From assembly GCA_014773175.1 (NCBI GenBank), contig VXCM01002817.1, positions 116,487-180,486 of the forward strand: a DNA stretch of 64,000 bases. Reading direction: 5' to 3'. The translations under genes and the position numbers were made by a program. This document shows, one piece after another, positions 59,451-64,000 of the stretch. The notes under the pieces are model-generated. The model did no database searches and had not been told where the DNA came from. It saw only the letters and a list, made by a program, of their open reading frames with translations. How positions within the stretch are numbered: the stretch's first letter is position 1; each line of letters starts with the position of its first letter. The DNA comes from Lucifuga dentata (lineage: Eukaryota > Chordata > Actinopteri > Ophidiiformes > Bythitidae).

Positions 59451-60690
59451 GTTCCAACATATAGCAAGACTGCCATGCTGAGACCGCATACATTGATCTG
59501 GCTTTGTCTTGGAGGCCGTATGTGTATCTTGTAAATGTCCCAGCAGGATTTTTCTCAGAACATTACCACTTGGGGCTTCTGGAGACAAAGTGCATCAAAG
59601 GGGCTTACACTGTAAAATGGCTAGATGTGTTCCTGGCTCACTTGACTTGAGCCCATCTCATCGGCTTGCTAAAGCCTGTTATCATATAAGGGACCTGCAC
59701 CGTAACATACAGGCTCAACAGAGCTCATCTGGACCTACTTTTAACTTAAAAAAGACACAGAGTACCTGGATGAATGAATAAATCCACAGCACACTGACAT
59801 GACAGCTTATCCAGAGTGAAGACTAAACACTGACCCTGAACTCACGTCCACCTCAGCCATCTAAGGTAAACCAAGCTCAGCTGGATGAAACAACTACCTA
59901 TTTCAAAATTTCTCTTTTTGGAGAAATGCGAAACCAAACATACCAATGCAAAGACAATCAAGTCATGATAATGTCCTTTCAGCAAATAACTGATATTCTT
60001 GTTAGCTTCATTACTTTTTACTGGTGTTTTGTCGTTATCAATCGCAATCTAGTGCTTTCAAGAAGAGATTATTTCACGTTATCATCGGAAAGAAAAGCAG
60101 AAAACGGACAGAAAATACCTTTTTACGACTGTTGGATACTTTTCATTGCCAACATGTAGATGATTAACTTTTAGAGATACATTATTTATGTTGAGATAAG
60201 AGCAGTTAAAGTCGACATGAACTCTAAATCCAGCCAGTTGTTGCCCACTACTAACTGATCCCCTTTTAGAATGGCTGGTGTGTTTAGCCTCAAAGCTACA
60301 ATGCATCAACTATGCACGTGATTTGTTCTTCATAAATTATATAACAACTTTTAGAAGACAGAATGGAAAAGCCTCTGGTTGTGAGTTTTTTTTTGTTTGT
60401 TTGTTTTTTAAATCAGAACCAGTCTTTGAGATTTAAAATACCACATTCATCATAATCTGACTGGTTTAACTTTTGAAATTAATGAAAGTGCAATGACTCT
60501 TATTTTTTTTTTTAATTGAAGGCAAAAAATAGTGTGAAATTATTGTAAACATGATAATGTAATTTTATTGCCTTTATTTTGTCAATATGTAAGGGAATTT
60601 TATTGTTATAATGTTCTTGAAAAGTCTTTTTTTTCTTTTTAATTCTCTTTGGAATCTGTTCCGGTTAATAAACTGATTCACAGCTAATTC
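59451..60690 (+). other. gata5: gata5 3' UTR (probable)
   Basis: AT-rich sequence after the gata5 stop. A canonical AATAAA lies at 60667-60672, in a T-rich setting, and is the likely main polyadenylation signal. An earlier AATAAA at 59777-59782 could give a short form. No competing gene is seen here. Confidence 0.6.
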
Positions 60691-60797
60691 ATTTGATCTA
60701 AGAGAATTTCTTCAAAACACTTCTTTTTTTCCAAGGAAAAATACAAATATCTTCATTATATGACCTGATGTATTTCTTGATGTATGACTTCTTTTCA

Positions 60798-60850
60798 GTT
60801 CACAGATGTGCATGCACATCTGTGAACCTGCACATCAGATATGCAGGTTC
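60798..60850. other. Overlapping palindromes downstream of gata5
   Basis: 60798-60827 is a perfect 30-base palindrome (half: GTTCACAGATGTGCA). It overlaps a second near-perfect inverted repeat, GAACCTGCA (60824-60832) with TGCAGGTTC (60842-60850). Confidence 0.9.
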
Positions 60851-61746
60851 TGAAATGTAAACTATTAGGTCATTTCTAGCATTTTGTGAGCTACTGGCAT
60901 TAAAAACAACCAGCTGATAATCTTATCAAATAACATTTACTTTTATATTTATGTTGTCTGATTCAGACCCACACTGCTTTCTCTGCCTGCTGTGTATTAC
61001 GTCAACACACTCGTTTATCAGTACAACCCTAAACTAGTCATGTATGCATGTGTGAATTCATGTGTGTGTGTGTGTGTGTGTGTGAGGAGGGTGTGTGCTT
61101 GTGCTGGTTGCTCAAGCCAACAGTATCGACCAAAGGTTGTGTTCCAACTCTGCTTTATGGCAGCCGGGTCCGAGCAGGCCGCACTGCAGAGGAAAATACA
61201 GGCCTGTCAGCAACAAGGCTGCTGCTTTACTGCTGCCACGGCGACATCCAGACACCGCCGCACCAATACCACCCTGCTTTATGACTGTTGGCCAGGTTGT
61301 GGCTGTCTTATCTGTTGCTGGGAGAGGGTTGTTGCAGCACGCTGAGAAGATACGGACACATGATTTGGTCAGGCAGTAAGCCGAGTAAAGTGGGTGAAAT
61401 GGGAAATGAACAGCAGCACGTTTTGAGGCAGAGATGGAAGCGGTAACCATAACGATCTGCTGCAAAAAGCATCTCAGCACCTTCCAGATGTATGTTAAAA
61501 ATGCCAGTGGAGTGACTTAAGGATTGTGAAGTATTTTCAATGCAATCGTAACCACTTAATGTGCTGATCTGCTTTATAATTGTGATATGTTTCAGAATAG
61601 TAGTACTTACAAAAAAATCTGAAGCTACTTTCAAAGATTTTATAGAAGCTTCAAAAACAGATTGATTCCAAATTGTGGATATTTTGGCAGTGAAACAATT
61701 GATTATAATTGTATTTATACTCTTAGCTGAGCTACAGCATCTATGA
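60851..61746. other. Intergenic, no recognised gene
   Basis: GT tract at 61060-61084. The overlapping frames at 60992-61480 lack recognisable domains. The 177-residue minus-strand frame runs into a transposon relic and is rejected. Confidence 0.6.
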
Positions 61747-62114
61747 CAGTGGTTCTCAACCTGTGGTATGTGTACCACTGGTGGCACCTGACATGCCCCT
61801 GGTAGTATGTTAAATGTTGTTAAAAAAAATGCTCCAGACAATCAAAACAATTTAAATCTGTGGAAATTGTATTATTGTGGTAAATTACTCACTACTAAAA
61901 TGGGTTTCACTTAAAATAGAAAATATTTCTTTTAAATACTATTATTGTCTTTTAAATAAGATTTAGATTTTTTTTAATTACCCCTGCTTGTCCCATGTAC
62001 ACACTATGTACACACATGCAAGAATTTGTTTGTTTTTTAATTTATTTTATGATTTTTATTTTTTATGATTTTGTGATTTTTCTCAGAGTTGCTTCAAAAC
62101 TTTGAGAACCACTG
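61747..62114. mobile_element. hAT-like non-autonomous element
   Basis: Terminal inverted repeats CAGTGGTTCTCAAC and (reverse complement of the right end) CAGTGGTTCTCAAAGTTT. The 368-base element is flanked by ATCTATGA (61739-61746) and ATTTACGG (62115-62122), a weakly matching 8-base target duplication. Non-coding. Confidence 0.65.
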
Positions 62115-62181
62115 ATTTACGGAATTCAGATAAACTTTGCAGTTGAAAGCTCAAGTTGACGCATACACCTCCAGCCCATCA

Positions 62182-62220
<39 letters not shown>

Positions 62221-63080
62221 AAATAGATGGTTCCTCTACTCATGAGCACAGACTCAGTCCTTACGGCCACTCAACTGTCTGTGAATTGAGTGGCTTCATT
62301 ACTGCCATGTCACAGTAAAACCTCTGGAGCGTGACCACAGGGTGGGGGACGGGGGGCAGATAAGGCTGTCCTATGTTATCTAACACATCAACATGTCAGA
62401 CTTGTTGTTTTGTTATTAGAATTTTTGAAATAAGATTTTGTTTTTTTTTAAAGAATTTTTTTAATTTTAAATTTAGGACCCCGCACAGTAACATATATAT
62501 GTCAATAAAATTGTGTTTTGTTTTGTTTTGGTTTGGTTTTTCCCAGAATAACTTAGGCACCAATCTTCCTATGACTTTGCTGTGAATCCCAAGTCTGACT
62601 TTAAAAACCTCTTTGGCCCTCCCTTTAGTCTTTTTGGTCCTTTTTTTTGTTGTTTTAGCCTTTCTTGACAAGAGAAGAACAAAACAACCATACCCATATT
62701 CCATATTTTGAAAAGTAAATGCCCAGCCATCATTTCTCATCTTGCCGCAGTATATTTTCAATTCCGTTTAGTAGGGCTTTGTCTTGTCTGAATTCCTGCC
62801 ATACACATGTAATTTACTATTGTTAGGTTAAAACGTTTATTCCATATGACAGACGCTGCTGACAAAAAAACCTTGCAGTTGATTTAGACCTGAAAGCATC
62901 AAGGCTGAGGACAGACCGGTGTCATGGCCCAGGATGACTGCGGGTTTCTGGAACAATTTTTAAGTTTGGAGTGTCAGAGCTCCCCATAGCGTATAAGCCA
63001 TTCTTCAAGGTAAGGTGTGTGTATGTTTTTGTGTGTGTCTGTTCTCAGCAGCACTCTGTCTTCAAGGCACCAAGACAGCC

Positions 63081-63126
<46 letters not shown>

Positions 63127-63329
63127 CACAACAGCAAGCACAGCTCAATTGCTGGGCCTTGGTCCAGCAATAATATGAGCGACTGATGGTGAGAAATGGC
63201 TTTTTCTTCTTTGTCTGCAGCTACAGACAGTCTTTCCCAGGGTCCTGCTCTTTGACTGCTCCATTCAACTATTCCCTCCATCCAAACAGGATATTGTCCT
63301 TAAACGTTCGGTGGTTATTGTAGTGTTAG

Positions 63330-63367
<38 letters not shown>

Positions 63368-63648
63368 CAAAGAGAGCGAGAGAGTGTATGAGATAGTAGT
63401 GGCAGGGAGAGTAGCACAGTCATTATTCAAATAAAATTCAGCCTTTAAATCAAAACTTCCTCCAGTTGTCTGCTTGGTGATTCGCCCTAAGGTTCTATTC
63501 ATCACTCTGGGTGACACAAACAGAATTGTATGTGTGTATGTGTGTGAACCCAGATATACTGTAGGTATACTGTATGTGTGAGATGTGTTTTTTCCTTTTC
63601 CTTGCCAAAGCCTTACGTTTTCCTTTTGCGATGTGTTGTTCTCTCTCT

Positions 63649-63685
<37 letters not shown>

Positions 63686-64000
63686 CCCTGAGTGGGATCA
63701 CAGGCTCCAGTCTACTGTTTCCTCAGGACAACTCAGATAAATTACAAATGTTGCCACTCAAGTACATAGCTTTATGCTATCCCCTCAAAAAAACTGTAGT
63801 AATTATATATATATCTATATATATATATATATCTATATATATAGATATATATATATATCTATATATATAGAATGAATTAATGTTACAAATATATCAGAAT
63901 TAATTTATCCTGTTTCTCAACAATCAAAAGTATTAGTTACAGACAGGTAACTATGTCATGAGCTTTAGCATGCACAAGCATTCAAAATCCTAGAGTCGTC
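62115..64000. other. Intergenic, microsatellite-rich
   Basis: CA tract 62181-62217; GT tracts 63081-63124, 63331-63366 and 63640-63681. No gene recognised to the window end. Confidence 0.6.
63804..63872. repeat. TA/TATC alternating AT-rich tract
   Basis: TA repeats interrupted by CTA and GATA triplets, self-complementary over much of its length. Confidence 0.9.

Noticed and set aside
61308..61841. 177-residue minus-strand open frame
   Set aside because: Overlaps the start of a hAT-like element at 61747 and has no recognisable domain.

Overview
The window is teleost fish nuclear DNA; a percomorph-type genome is an inference from the repeat families. It shows intron-bearing genes with GT-AG splice sites, dense CA/GT, GA and GATA microsatellites, long homopolymers, hAT-like terminal inverted repeats, a 5'-truncated LINE with the fish-type 3' tail, and assembly gaps written as N.

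Two gene-like loci are supportable, both on the + strand. (1) gata5, coding exons 52862-59450, with a non-coding 5' exon ending at 52069 and a 3' UTR to about 60690. The exons encode both GATA zinc fingers, the basic tail and the GATA5-type C-terminus. The corrected product is 383 residues. As sequenced, exon 1 is broken by a single N flanked by a 66-base exact duplication, which is best read as an assembly error. (2) An ssuh2-like locus, 44348-48801, in about twelve short exons with mostly good splice sites. It carries several nonsense and frameshift lesions, so it is best described as a recently decayed pseudogene.

The left two thirds (1 to about 44300) shows no protein-coding gene I can support. 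It holds several DNA-transposon relics (477-1214, 27705-28616), a 332-base foldback element (25051-25382), a complex repeat block (20788-23650) with an inverted partner at 37540-38420, a LINE 3' fragment (41340-42165), SINE-like pieces and many simple repeats. Short stretches of more complex sequence there are candidate regulatory elements by inference only. The right end (60700-64000) is intergenic, with a perfect 30-base palindrome, another hAT-like element and GT/AT microsatellites.

GATA5 is known as an endoderm and heart transcription factor. A cluster of WGATAR motifs around the non-coding first exon would fit regulation by GATA factors. No new multi-gene system was found. The strongest observations are the broken gata5 exon, the recurrent N-plus-duplication signature, the ssuh2-like pseudogene with intact-looking splice sites, a tandem splice acceptor inside the gata5 finger region, and several undescribed-looking repeat structures.
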